Positions 39,697 through 48,400 of a stretch of DNA of 64,000 nucleotides are shown here, piece by piece. Each line of letters starts with the position of its first letter. Position 1 is the stretch's first letter. The translations under genes were made by a program, and so were the position numbers. Below the pieces are notes generated by a model. The model was not told the DNA's origin and searched no databases. It was given only the letters and a program-made list of their open reading frames with translations. This DNA is from Vreelandella neptunia (GTDB taxonomy: Bacteria > Pseudomonadota > Gammaproteobacteria > Pseudomonadales > Halomonadaceae): NCBI RefSeq assembly GCF_000712975.1, contig NZ_JHQL01000001.1, forward strand, positions 476,625-540,624, given 5' to 3'.

Positions 39697-40765
39697 TTTT
39701 GCTGTTTTGGCAGGATATTCAGGATATCTCAGGATATCCAGCAACCTCCAGCTGGGTGCTGGAGGTTGAATATCTATCGGCCTCCGGCCGATGTTTTAAC
39801 GCCAAGAGGATGGTCGATTCTGCTTACTCTCCAAGGACGATCACCTTTCCTTGGCGTTCAATCCGTCCGAAGGACGGTCAAAGCCGCCTCACAAGCCCTA
39901 GGAACGTCGATCAGAGACTGACAATGGTATCCGAGGAGGGTAGTGCCTGAAGCGCCTCTCTGGGGCGCTCAGGGAGCCGTATCCCATGAGCCAAGATGAG
40001 TAGCAACTTAAGCCGGTAGCAGTCTGTAAATGTGTGCAGTTTGTTGTATGTAGTATGTAGTAGCACCATACAACATACTACAACGCTACATTTCCTATTC
40101 GCATATACATGTGCTCGAAACCTGTCTGAAGGTGGGCGCGCGGCGCAACAAGAATGCCTCAACTAATACCGACCCCAAACAGTCAATGAAATGGCCGCCA
40201 AGTGGGTGGAGTGTTAGGGAAGTCTTTGTAAAGAAAGGCAATGTGTCAGGTGTCCATGTGTTTCATTGACATTTGAGGGGCGGGATTTCAAGCAAGGTAG
40301 CCACATGAGGGAACTCACAGGAAAGCTGTGTTTTTGTGTGTAGTGAATGGCGAGGAAAGTAGTCATCTCAAAACGCTGCTAGACCGCTATTTTAGCGCTG
40401 TTGAATCGCTATAAGTGCGCTGTCATACCGCTGTAAGTGTCGGTTTACTCGGAAAAACACGGTTTGCACAGGAATAAACAGGTTACAGCACAGAAATGCA
40501 CATACCGTACGCGCAAGAATCAACGCTGTGGTGCGGGCAAGATAGGTGAAGTAGGCCCACCGACAAGTCGGCGGTTCCTATTTCACTCGCCCTTATTCGC
40601 ACCGGAGGTGCTCAACGGGAATCTTGTTCTGCGAGGCTACCGGCTGCCGCCGTAGTAGTTATTGACGTAAATATCTCCATGTCAACTTTTATGTCCAATT
40701 ATTGAGCTTATACGTTATGCATTGAAAGGCACGATAAAGCATTCATTGGTAATGGAGATCAACGT
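39697..40765. other. Non-coding origin and transfer-origin region, about 1.1 kb
   Basis: No gene is supported. It contains: T6 run; three 10-bp AGGATATC-type repeats (39712-39740); perfect hairpins with arms CAACCTCCAG (39742-39751/39759-39768), ATCGGCC (39776-39782/39786-39792) and CCGTCC (39863-39868/39872-39877); a long-range 9-bp inverted repeat AACGCCAAG (39798-39806/39850-39858); interleaved inverted repeats at 40043-40082; and the oriT described separately. The first part looks like a replication origin, the second like a transfer origin. Confidence 0.75.
40530..40655 (-). other. oriT: RP4-like origin of transfer (oriT)
   Basis: The stretch follows the RP4 oriT-to-traJ sequence closely: GGCAAGATAGGTGAAGTAGG (RP4 has GGCAGGATAGGTGAAG), then a hairpin, TTATTCGCACC, GTGCTCAACGGGAATC and GCGAGGCTACCGGCT. 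Read on the minus strand the nick core is TATCTTG/C with the cut expected between bases 40538 and 40537 (RP4: TATCCTG/C). The stem GTGAAGTAGG/CCTATTTCAC (40547-40586) is also conserved. In RP4 traJ follows at once; here trbJKL intervene. Confidence 0.82.
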
Positions 40766-41536
40766 ATGCAAAAAGTTAGAAGAAAAAATTTAGCCGCTAA
40801 AATTGCTCTGGCCGTCGCTATGACGACCTGCACTTTGCAGCCCGTCTACGCCGGTATTCCAGTAGTTGATGGCACCAACCTATCGCAGAACATCATGTCC
40901 GCGATGGAAGCCGTTGCGCAGACGCTAAAGCAGATTCAGGAATATCAAACTCAACTCCAGCAGTACGAAAACCAACTGCAAAACACGATGGCCCCGGCTG
41001 CCCATATTTGGGACCAGGCACAGCGCACCATCAACGATCTGAACCAGGCGACCAACACACTCGCCTATTACCAAAATCAGCTTGGCAGCCTCGATGCCTA
41101 CTTGGGCAAGTTCCAAGACGTGGCCTATTACCGCAGCTCGCCTTGCTTCTCGTCGGCGGGGTGCAGCGATGCCGAACGGGCCGCGATGGCCGAGAACCGC
41201 CGCCTGGCGTCTGAATCGCAGAAGAAGGCCAACGATGCACTGTTTAAGGGTTTGGAACAGCAGCAAGACAACTTGGAAGCTGATGCCCGTCAGCTCACCC
41301 GCCTGCAATCTGCCGCCCAAGGTGCAGACGGACAACTGGCCGCCATTGGTTACGCCAACCAGCTCGCCAGCCATCAGGCCAACCAGCTCCTGCAAATCCG
41401 TAGCTTGCTGATTGCCCAGCAGAATGCCGAAGCGACACGCCTGGCATCTGAACTGGATGACAGTGCCAGAGGGGAGGCCCGGGAAAAGCAGCTTCGCACT
41501 TGGGAATACCAACCCAGCTCAGCAGACCGCTACTAA
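40766..41536 (+). CDS. trbJ: Conjugal transfer protein TrbJ
   Basis: A 256-aa periplasmic component (VirB5-like) of the IncP type IV secretion system. Residues 1-29 form a signal peptide ending VYAGIP. The mature part shows the TrbJ signature GTNLSQNIMSAMEAVAQ, QIQEYQTQLQQYENQLQNT, YYRSSPCFSSAGCS and the helix ANQLLQIRSLLIAQQNA, all close to RP4 TrbJ. A KorB operator lies inside codons 8-12. The last 11 residues, WEYQPSSADRY, are echoed at the end of the next protein. GGAG lies 8 nt before the ATG. Confidence 0.93.
   Translation: MQKVRRKNLAAKIALAVAMTTCTLQPVYAGIPVVDGTNLSQNIMSAMEAVAQTLKQIQEYQTQLQQYENQLQNTMAPAAHIWDQAQRTINDLNQATNTLAYYQNQLGSLDAYLGKFQDVAYYRSSPCFSSAGCSDAERAAMAENRRLASESQKKANDALFKGLEQQQDNLEADARQLTRLQSAAQGADGQLAAIGYANQLASHQANQLLQIRSLLIAQQNAEATRLASELDDSARGEAREKQLRTWEYQPSSADRY
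40789..40801. promoter_or_regulatory. Perfect KorB operator, copy 2, inside trbJ
   Basis: TTTAGCCGCTAAA matches the KorB operator exactly and is read as L-A-A-K within the trbJ signal peptide. Confidence 0.8.
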
Positions 41537-41547
41537 GGAGAGCCGCA

Positions 41548-41781
41548 ATGAAGAAGATTGTCCCACTTGTGGCTGTTGCTGCTGTTTTGCTGACCGGGTG
41601 CGAGGACACACCACCGGAACCCAATAAAGCGACCTGCACCGGCAATGCCTATGAACAGGCCCTTTCCGAGATCAGCAGTGAAGCGAAACGCCAGGCGTTT
41701 GCTGCCGAGTGCGAATCTTTCCACAAAGCTCAGCAGATGGGTGAATGGGAGTTCAAGCCCAGCTCCCCCGACAGATATTGA
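41548..41781 (+). CDS. trbK: TrbK-like entry-exclusion lipoprotein
   Basis: A 77-aa lipoprotein: signal peptide with lipobox LLTGC (Cys18) and a small mature part with two further cysteines (ATCTGNAYE, AAECESFH). Position between trbJ and trbL, size and lipobox match TrbK, which in RP4 blocks entry of related plasmids. The mature sequence is not obviously like RP4 TrbK. The C-terminal WEFKPSSPDRY repeats the end of TrbJ. The ATG at 41548 has AAGGAG 7 nt upstream. Confidence 0.82.
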   Translation: MKKIVPLVAVAAVLLTGCEDTPPEPNKATCTGNAYEQALSEISSEAKRQAFAAECESFHKAQQMGEWEFKPSSPDRY

Positions 41782-41792
41782 GGGAGGGCATC

Positions 41793-43448
41793 ATGAAACG
41801 ATTTGTCTTTGGCGGATTGGGTGTGATGGCCGCCGTCATGCTGTCCGATACGGCAATGGCTCAGGAGCTGTCCAGCAGCAATATCATGGATGATGTGCTA
41901 GACCGTTTCCACGCCGCTGCATCAACATGGGGACCGATCATTGAAGCGGCTGCCACCCGTCTGTTCTGGACGCTGGTTGTAATTTCGATGGTCTGGACGT
42001 TCGGCATGATGGCACTGCGCAAGGCCGACATTGGCGAGTTCTTTGCCGAGTTAGTCCGCTTCATCATGTTCACCGGCTTTTTCTGGTGGCTGCTTTCCAA
42101 TGCCACCCATGGCATGAATATCGCCGGAACCATCATTGCTTCATTGCAGCAACTTGGTGCCGAGGCCGGGGGGCTGGGTAGTAGCACTCTTGGACCATCG
42201 AGCATCCTGGATATGGGGTTCGAACTTTACAATAAGACTGTCGAGGCCACTTCAGAGCTAAGCTGGCGACAGTTTCCGACCGCGTTAGTGATGGAACTGA
42301 TGGCTCTAGCCGTGTTGGTGGTTCTCGCTCTTATTGCCGTTAACCTGCTGCTGCTTTTGGCGGCCAGTTGGATACTTCTTTATGCCGGGGTGTTCTTCCT
42401 GGGCTTTGGTGGCTCGCGTTGGACCTCGGACATGGCAATCAACTATTACAAAGCCATTCTTGGTTTGGCGGCACAACTGCTGGCAATGGTGCTGATCGTT
42501 GCTATCGGCAGGCAGTTTCTCGTGGACTACCACAGCCAAATGCGGGCGGAGAACATGGCAAGCCAGGAGCTGGCCGTCATGTTCGTTATATCCCTGATCT
42601 TGCTGTTCCTGGTGAACAAGATTCCCTCAATGATTTCCGGCCTAGTGACTGGCGGTAGCGTCGGCTCTATGGGGGTTGGCTCCTTTGGTGCCGGTGCTGC
42701 CATGGGGGCTGCTATGACAGCGGCCAGTATGGGAGTGGCCGGGGCCAAAATGGCCGGTGCGGCGATGCTGGGAGGTGCGGCGAACACCGTTGGTGGGGCG
42801 AGTGCCATCAAAGCCGCCTTTACCAAGGCGCAGTCCAATATGTCCGGGGGAGACATGCCGAGTTTCGGCGGCGGAGGCTCCGGTGATACCGGCGGCGGCT
42901 GGGGTGGTAGCGACACTGGCAGCGATAACGTGAGCACAGGTGACACCCCGTTTGCTCAGGCGGCGGGCTTTACCAGTTCTTCACCGTCTGGCGGCTCTGG
43001 CTCTTCAGGTGGTGGCTTTGGCCGGACTGCTTCCTTGGTAGCTGGTACGGCGGGTGAGCTGGCTAAAGGGGCTGGGTCCAAGATGGCCGGTAAGTTTCAG
43101 GACAAAGTAAACCAGACTGCCGGCGGTCGTTTGGCGTCTTCCATCCGCGAAAGCATGGAGCCGAAAGGCGATAACGATGCCGGGGCGGACAGCACTTCAC
43201 CGTCGTTCGATAGCGATAGCTTGAGCGGTGGAAACGGCGGCGGCTGGGTAAACCAATCAGGCGGCTTTGATGCTCTGTCCAGCGATGACCAGGACAAGGC
43301 CCGCCAATCACACGCTGAGTGGCAAGCACGCGACCCGGATAAGCACACCTTCGACGTTGGGGACTACGTTTCGTATGCCCAGGAACGCCAGCAGGAGCGC
43401 AACGAAGAGGTTGCCAGCTTTGTGAACCGAGGCCAGCAGGCCACGTAA
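41793..43448 (+). CDS. trbL: Conjugal transfer protein TrbL (VirB6-like)
   Basis: A 551-aa polytopic membrane protein of the IncP-type mating channel. A signal peptide-like start (residues 1-23, DTAMAQE) precedes about six membrane helices (60-310) with the TrbL features GGSRWTSDMAINYYKAILG and VNKIPSMISGLVTGGSVG. The C-terminal 230 residues are Gly/Ser/Ala-rich and probably disordered, including TPFAQAAGFTSSSPSGG. The start ATG 41793 has GGAGG upstream. No other trb channel gene (trbB-I) is in the window. Confidence 0.92.
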   Translation: MKRFVFGGLGVMAAVMLSDTAMAQELSSSNIMDDVLDRFHAAASTWGPIIEAAATRLFWTLVVISMVWTFGMMALRKADIGEFFAELVRFIMFTGFFWWLLSNATHGMNIAGTIIASLQQLGAEAGGLGSSTLGPSSILDMGFELYNKTVEATSELSWRQFPTALVMELMALAVLVVLALIAVNLLLLLAASWILLYAGVFFLGFGGSRWTSDMAINYYKAILGLAAQLLAMVLIVAIGRQFLVDYHSQMRAENMASQELAVMFVISLILLFLVNKIPSMISGLVTGGSVGSMGVGSFGAGAAMGAAMTAASMGVAGAKMAGAAMLGGAANTVGGASAIKAAFTKAQSNMSGGDMPSFGGGGSGDTGGGWGGSDTGSDNVSTGDTPFAQAAGFTSSSPSGGSGSSGGGFGRTASLVAGTAGELAKGAGSKMAGKFQDKVNQTAGGRLASSIRESMEPKGDNDAGADSTSPSFDSDSLSGGNGGGWVNQSGGFDALSSDDQDKARQSHAEWQARDPDKHTFDVGDYVSYAQERQQERNEEVASFVNRGQQAT

Positions 43449-43460
43449 GGAGATACCACG

Positions 43461-43727
43461 ATGACACAACGTAATTTCATGGCTGCCCTGGATATGATCG
43501 ACGAGACCCGGGAGGCCTCCACAGAGACGGCTTTTGTGCCGGTTGTCGAACCAACGACCGAGGGAGAGAAAGACGCTGAGGCGGAGATTACAGCCTTTGT
43601 AAACCGCCCGGACCCTACAGGCCGGGTGGAAGCATCGAGCAGCACACGCATTAGCAACGATGCAGGGGCTGGAACTGGGAAAACACCGTTTTCAGAAGCT
43701 GCCGGGTTTTCCAGTACCGGGCTTTAA
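43461..43727 (+). CDS. Small acidic protein echoing the TrbL C-terminus
   Basis: An 88-aa acidic protein, 12 bp after trbL, with AAGGAG upstream of ATG 43461. No family is recognised. Its ending TPFSEAAGFSSTGL corresponds to TPFAQAAGFTSSSPSGG inside the TrbL tail, and ITAFVNRPDPTG to VASFVNRGQQAT at the TrbL end, so it may derive from a partial duplication of the TrbL tail or share a binding partner with it. A strong hairpin follows its stop. Confidence 0.7.
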   Translation: MTQRNFMAALDMIDETREASTETAFVPVVEPTTEGEKDAEAEITAFVNRPDPTGRVEASSSTRISNDAGAGTGKTPFSEAAGFSSTGL

Positions 43728-43734
43728 AAGCACA

Positions 43735-43760
43735 CGGGCCGGTGATGCTGCACCGGCCCG
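43735..43760. terminator. GC-rich hairpin after the trb genes
   Basis: Perfect 10-bp arms CGGGCCGGTG (43735-43744) and CACCGGCCCG (43751-43760) with a 6-nt loop. No T run follows, so it may be an RNA-stabilising or weak terminating element. Confidence 0.6.
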
Positions 43761-43794
43761 CATTTCCACATACCACCTGTCAGAGAGGTGACAC

Positions 43795-44022
43795 ATGACA
43801 ACCACACATAATATCGAAGTTCAGCAAGCAATTCATCAGGCAGCGACCAAGCTGGCCGCCCTGGAGTTCATCGACCAGGAAGCCGCCCGGCAGATTTCGC
43901 CCGTTGCGGAGGCGGTCGCCAATATGTTCATGATCCTTTACTACCAGGCTGAAACTGGTCGAGCGACGCCGGAGGACTTCCAGGAGGCATTAGCAACCAT
44001 CCGGCAGGCGACAAGGAACTAA
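43795..44022 (+). CDS. Hypothetical 75-aa protein upstream of traJ
   Basis: A short helical protein (AIHQAATKLAALEFIDQEAARQ; TPEDFQEALATIRQATRN) with AGAGAGG 7 nt before ATG 43795. No family is recognised. It lies between the trb hairpin and traJ, 11 bp before the latter, so it is likely cotranscribed with traJ. Confidence 0.65.
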   Translation: MTTTHNIEVQQAIHQAATKLAALEFIDQEAARQISPVAEAVANMFMILYYQAETGRATPEDFQEALATIRQATRN

Positions 44023-44033
44023 GGCAAAAGGTG

Positions 44034-44408
44034 ATGAACGATAAGACGAAACGAATAACGAGGAAGAGTAGTACACCTATCAAGGTGTACTGCTTACCCG
44101 AGGAAAAAGAACATATCGAGGCGCAAGCAAAGCGAGCAGGAATGAGCGCTGCGCGTTATCTGCGTGAGGTTGGCCAGGGCTATAAGATCAAGGGTGTCGT
44201 CGATTGTGAGCAGGTCCGGGAGTTGGCTCGAATCAACGGAGACCTTGGCCGCTTGGGCGGCCTACTGAAGCTATGGCTTACCGATGACGTGCGAACTGCG
44301 CAATTCGGCCAGGCAACAATCCTTGCTGTTCTCAGCAAGATCGAGGCAACGCAGGAGGAAATGGGTAAGGTCATGACCAAGGTTGTTATGCCGAGGTCTG
44401 AGCCATGA
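44034..44408 (+). CDS. traJ: Relaxosome protein TraJ (IncP type)
   Basis: The oriT-binding relaxosome protein. The 124-aa sequence closely follows RP4 TraJ: PIKVYCLPEEKEHIEAQAKRAGM, VGQGYKIKGVVD, VRELARINGDLGRLGGLLKLWLTDD (in pieces) and the ending GKVMTKVVMPRSEP. A ribbon-helix-helix fold is expected. In RP4 it overlaps traI, the relaxase gene; here traI is absent and an opposite-strand small gene overlaps the traJ end. ATG 44034 is preferred to GTG 44031. Confidence 0.93.
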   Translation: MNDKTKRITRKSSTPIKVYCLPEEKEHIEAQAKRAGMSAARYLREVGQGYKIKGVVDCEQVRELARINGDLGRLGGLLKLWLTDDVRTAQFGQATILAVLSKIEATQEEMGKVMTKVVMPRSEP

Positions 44409-44610
44409 CAAGGCTATGATCGCTCCCCTTGTTTTTACGTCGGCGGGCCAGTTCTTCTTTTGCCCAAGCTGAAGACTCCATCATATCCCGCCGAAGTTCC
44501 AATTTCTCCTGGTCTGTCAGTCTCTGAACGCCCCGGCTGGCAGCGTCAGCTTCGAGTGGCAAAGCTTCCTTGGTGTAATTACTTGATTCTTCTGGGCTCT
44601 TCTTGCTCAT
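44386..44610 (-). CDS. Small charged protein converging on traJ
   Basis: A 74-aa protein rich in Glu, Lys and Ser with no recognised family (LTDQEKLELRRDMMESSAWAK, then EELARRRKNKG). GAGGAG lies 6 nt before its ATG at 44610, which supports real translation. Its last codons overlap the traJ end by 23 bp in antisense. It occupies the site where traI would start in an IncP plasmid. Confidence 0.65.
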   Translation of the reverse strand: MSKKSPEESSNYTKEALPLEADAASRGVQRLTDQEKLELRRDMMESSAWAKEELARRRKNKGSDHSLVMAQTSA

Positions 44611-44760
44611 TCTTCGCTCCTCTATCCGTCTCTTGATGTATCAATCATAGCGCCTATGAATTAGGAGCAGGTTACTCCGCGATGCTCTCAACTTCCGCTC
44701 GCCTGAGCTAGCGAAGGCTGTTAATATTTCCGTTAACTTTTCAATGTTCTGGTTGTGTCA

Positions 44761-45330
44761 ATGAATCAACGCATAGGATACATCCGAGTATCGCCGGATA
44801 ACCAGCACCTAGACCTCCAGCGTGAGGCCCTCAAGAAGGCAGGGTGTCGCGCGATCTATGAAGAAGCTTTCAGCGGTAATAGTAGAGAGCGCCCAAAGCT
44901 TGAACAGTGCCTTAGGGAGTTGCGTGCGGGGGATTCCCTAGTAGTTTGGCGGTTGGATGATCTAGGGCGAAGTTTGTCCGACTTAGTAATGACAGTGGAA
45001 AGTCTAGAGCAGCAAGGGGTGGGGTTTGAGAGCATTACCGAGCAGATCGAAACTACCGGTGCAGCAGGAAAAGTAGTTATTCATGTATTTGCTGCACTAG
45101 CTGAATTTCGACGTAGCTTGATTCGCAAACAAACGCAGCCTGGTCTTGCTGCAGCACGTGCTAGGGGCCGGGCGGGAGGGCGGAAGCCTAAGCTTGATGA
45201 TCAGCAAGTTCGGGAGATTGAAGAACTTCTAAGCAACCCTGATATGCGTGTTGCAGACGTAGCTCGTCGTTATGGAGTCTCTCGCACAACGATTTATAAG
45301 TATGTTGGAGTCGTTGTGCCTCAGCATTGA
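44761..45330 (+). CDS. Serine recombinase (Tn3-type resolvase/invertase)
   Basis: A 189-aa small serine recombinase: catalytic serine in GYIRVSPDNQHLDLQ (Ser11), then LRELRAGDSLVVWRLDDLGRSLSDL (Arg residues of the active site) and AALAEFRRSLIRKQTQPGLAAARARGR (E helix), read in pieces. The C-terminal HTH is VADVARRYGVSRTTIYKYV. It could resolve multimers or invert a segment; no flanking res-type repeat was recognised. It starts at ATG 44761, two codons into the open frame. Confidence 0.92.
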   Translation: MNQRIGYIRVSPDNQHLDLQREALKKAGCRAIYEEAFSGNSRERPKLEQCLRELRAGDSLVVWRLDDLGRSLSDLVMTVESLEQQGVGFESITEQIETTGAAGKVVIHVFAALAEFRRSLIRKQTQPGLAAARARGRAGGRKPKLDDQQVREIEELLSNPDMRVADVARRYGVSRTTIYKYVGVVVPQH

Positions 45331-45447
45331 AGGGGAGTCCAGTTTCGCTAATGAGTCTCATGGTGCTGTATTTAAATATGTTGAGGCTGTAACGGAGCGC
45401 ACCACTAGATTCGGGCCTAATTAGTAAAAATTTTATAGGTGGCATTA

Positions 45448-48400
45448 GTGACAATAATAGAGCGGACCTTTAAAGATATCCCTGATGGGAAGGTTAATGA
45501 TGCCGACCAACAGTCTTTCTTGGTCAGCCTGGGCTGGTCGCGAGGATATACATGGGATGATTTACTACATTCAAAACGTGTACTGATAATTTCCGAGGCA
45601 GGGGCAGGAAAAACCTACGAATGCCGTAAACAGTCGGAGCGCCTTTGGGCCTCGGGAGAATCTGCATTCTTCGTTGAATTGGCCGCGTTGGCAACAGAAG
45701 ACCTTCGCAGTCTGTTAGATGCAGATGAAGAAGCCCGGCTGGATGGGTGGCTTGCCTCACAGTCTGAGGTGGCGACATTTTTTCTGGACTCGATTGACGA
45801 GCTAAAATTGACGATGGGGTCGTTTGAGCGCGCGCTCAAACGACTGAAAAAGTGTATCGGAGGTCAGCTTCATCGGGCGCGCGTCGTCATCACGACACGG
45901 CCGATCCCCTTCGACGAACAGCTGGTCCGAAACGTACTGCCTGTTCCTATGTCGCCGTCTTCGGACTCCGATGAAGAAGCATTTGCGAAGATCGCAATGC
46001 GTGAGCATCGGGAGCAACACGACAACAGAAGCAAAAATCAATCGCCCGATTGGCGGTCTGTAGCTTTAATGCCGTTGTCGGACGAACAGATCGTCGATTT
46101 TTGTCGACACCAGGGAGTGAGCGATCCTGATCTTCTTTTTGAAGACTTACGGCGTCGCAATGCCCTAGAGTTTGCACGTAGGCCTCAGGACCTCATTGAG
46201 TTATGCGCGGACTGGCGTGAGCATAAACGCATCCGAACACATCGCGATCAGGTTGCCACGAATGTTCGCGTGAAGTTGCTTCCTCGCGAAGACAGACCTG
46301 AACCGGCGGAATTATCTGTCGACAAGGCGATCGAAGGAGCTAGCCGACTCGCGCTTGCAGTTCAGATGACACGTCGTATAACCATTCGTCATAGTGCAGC
46401 GTCCGACGCTGTTGACGAGGAGGCAGCTCTTGATCCCGCGATCATCCTATCCGATTGGCAGCCGAACGAACGAAAAGCACTGCTGGAGCGTCCGTTATTT
46501 GGCTTCGCTTCTTATGGCCGAGTGCGCTTCCATCATCGCTCTGTTGCCGAGTACCTTGCTGCGGAGCGGCTAATAGCTTTTCGAAGACAAGGCATGCCGT
46601 TTCGAGCCCTCAAACGTCTTCTCTTCGCGGAGACAAAAGGTAACACAATCGTTCGCCCGTCCAAGCGACCAGTGGCGGGGTGGCTAGCCTTGCAAGAAGA
46701 CGGGATATTTGAACTCTTGCGGGACAATGAGCCTGCTGTGCTTCTGGATGAAGGCGACCCAGAGTCGCTAACGCAGGCGCAGCGAAATCAAGCTCTTCAC
46801 GCCTACGCTAAGCGCTACGGCCCTGGTGGGTGGAGAGGCCTTCAGGTGCCTCACATTCAGGTCCACCGATTTGCATCGAACGAGTTGGCAGAAGAAATCG
46901 ACAGGATTTGGCGCAGTGGAGTAGAGAATCCGGATGTACGAGAAGTCCTCATCAGCCTTATAGAGGCGGGTCGCATAGAAGCTTGTGCAGACATCGTATT
47001 CGATATCACTCAGGACATTGCTGCAACTGCGGTCGAGCGCATAATGGCTATTGACGCTTTAGTAGCCCTTGGTGACGAGAGATTAGGGATAGTTTCTGCC
47101 AGGATAGCTGAGGCTGATGATCGCTGGCCTGACAGAGTAGTACGCGGTGCCATACTACGCCTTTTCCCAAAATACATGTCGGTTGAGCAGCTTTGTCGGA
47201 CCCTTAAATGGATAAAGCGAGAGAAGCGCAATGTAGGCGATCTTAGTTGGCAACTACCACGCCTGATAGCAGGAGCGTCTCTTGATCTCCCTGTCCTTGA
47301 GGAACTTCGTGATGGTCTCCTCGCGCTAGTATCAGAGGGGCTTAAATGGCGAAAAGAGTGGCCGCATATTATGAGTGATCGGCCACATCTCAGTGGAGCA
47401 CTCGCAGCAACATGTGAACGCGGCCTCGATATAAGCCTAGACGACCAGTGGCTGCATGGTGGTGTAATCGCATTGCGATTACACCACCGAGACCATTGCG
47501 ACGATGAGCCGATCAAATCACTTCGCGAACGGCTGATCAATCTGAAAGCAGTGGACAATGAGCGTCTTTTCTGGGTTGAGGACGCTTTGCTGCAGTCGCT
47601 TCATGAAATCAAAGATCCTTGGAGACGGCTCGCAGAGATCACTATTCATGATGGACCAGTTCAGCTAAGACCGGACCGGGATCTGACTTGGGTGAGAGAA
47701 GCGCTTGGTGACACGACCCGGGATGCGGGTGAACGCGCAATGCTCTTGGAGGCAGCCATCCGTCTGTCGCCGGATCGTGATACATGGAAAAAACACGTTG
47801 AAGGACTTAGGCCTCTAATAGTGGATGAACCTTCATTCGTGCAAAGACTTGACGACTCGCTGAAGCCATCGAAGCACGACAAAGAGCATCGTCGTTGGGA
47901 AAAGAAGCAGGCTGAACGAAAGAAGCAAGAAGAGCGGCGAAAGGCCAAGAACCGCGCGAGCTGGGTTCAGTTCTGGCGAGAAGTTGCCAATCAGCCTGAA
48001 AACGCATTTTCGACGGAGCAAAGCTGGAACACTGCTTGGAACTTGTGGCGCGCCATGAGTCATGATGGTGAAGACAGTCGATCGTCAGGCTGGAACCGGC
48101 GATTCATTGAAGAGCAATTCAATCAAGAAACGGCCGACAAGCTTCGCCGGGTGCTGATGAAGATCTGGCGTGATGACCACCCAACTTTTCCCAGCGAAAG
48201 GCCCGAAGGCGAGCGCAATACATTTCTTGTGCGTTGGCAACTTGGTCTGGCCGCGATCTACGCCGAAGCGGAGGCCCCCGACTGGGCAGCTAAACTCGGC
48301 GATGCCGAAGCCGAGCTAGCCGCGCGGTACGCTCTGATTGAACTGAACGGCCTGCCTCAGTGGATAGAAGGTCTCGTAGACACGCACCCAAACGCTGTGG

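Noticed and set aside
39652..39921. ORF beginning with HTRPVVTHTRPI repeats
   Set aside because: It simply reads the iterons and the origin hairpins; no start signal.
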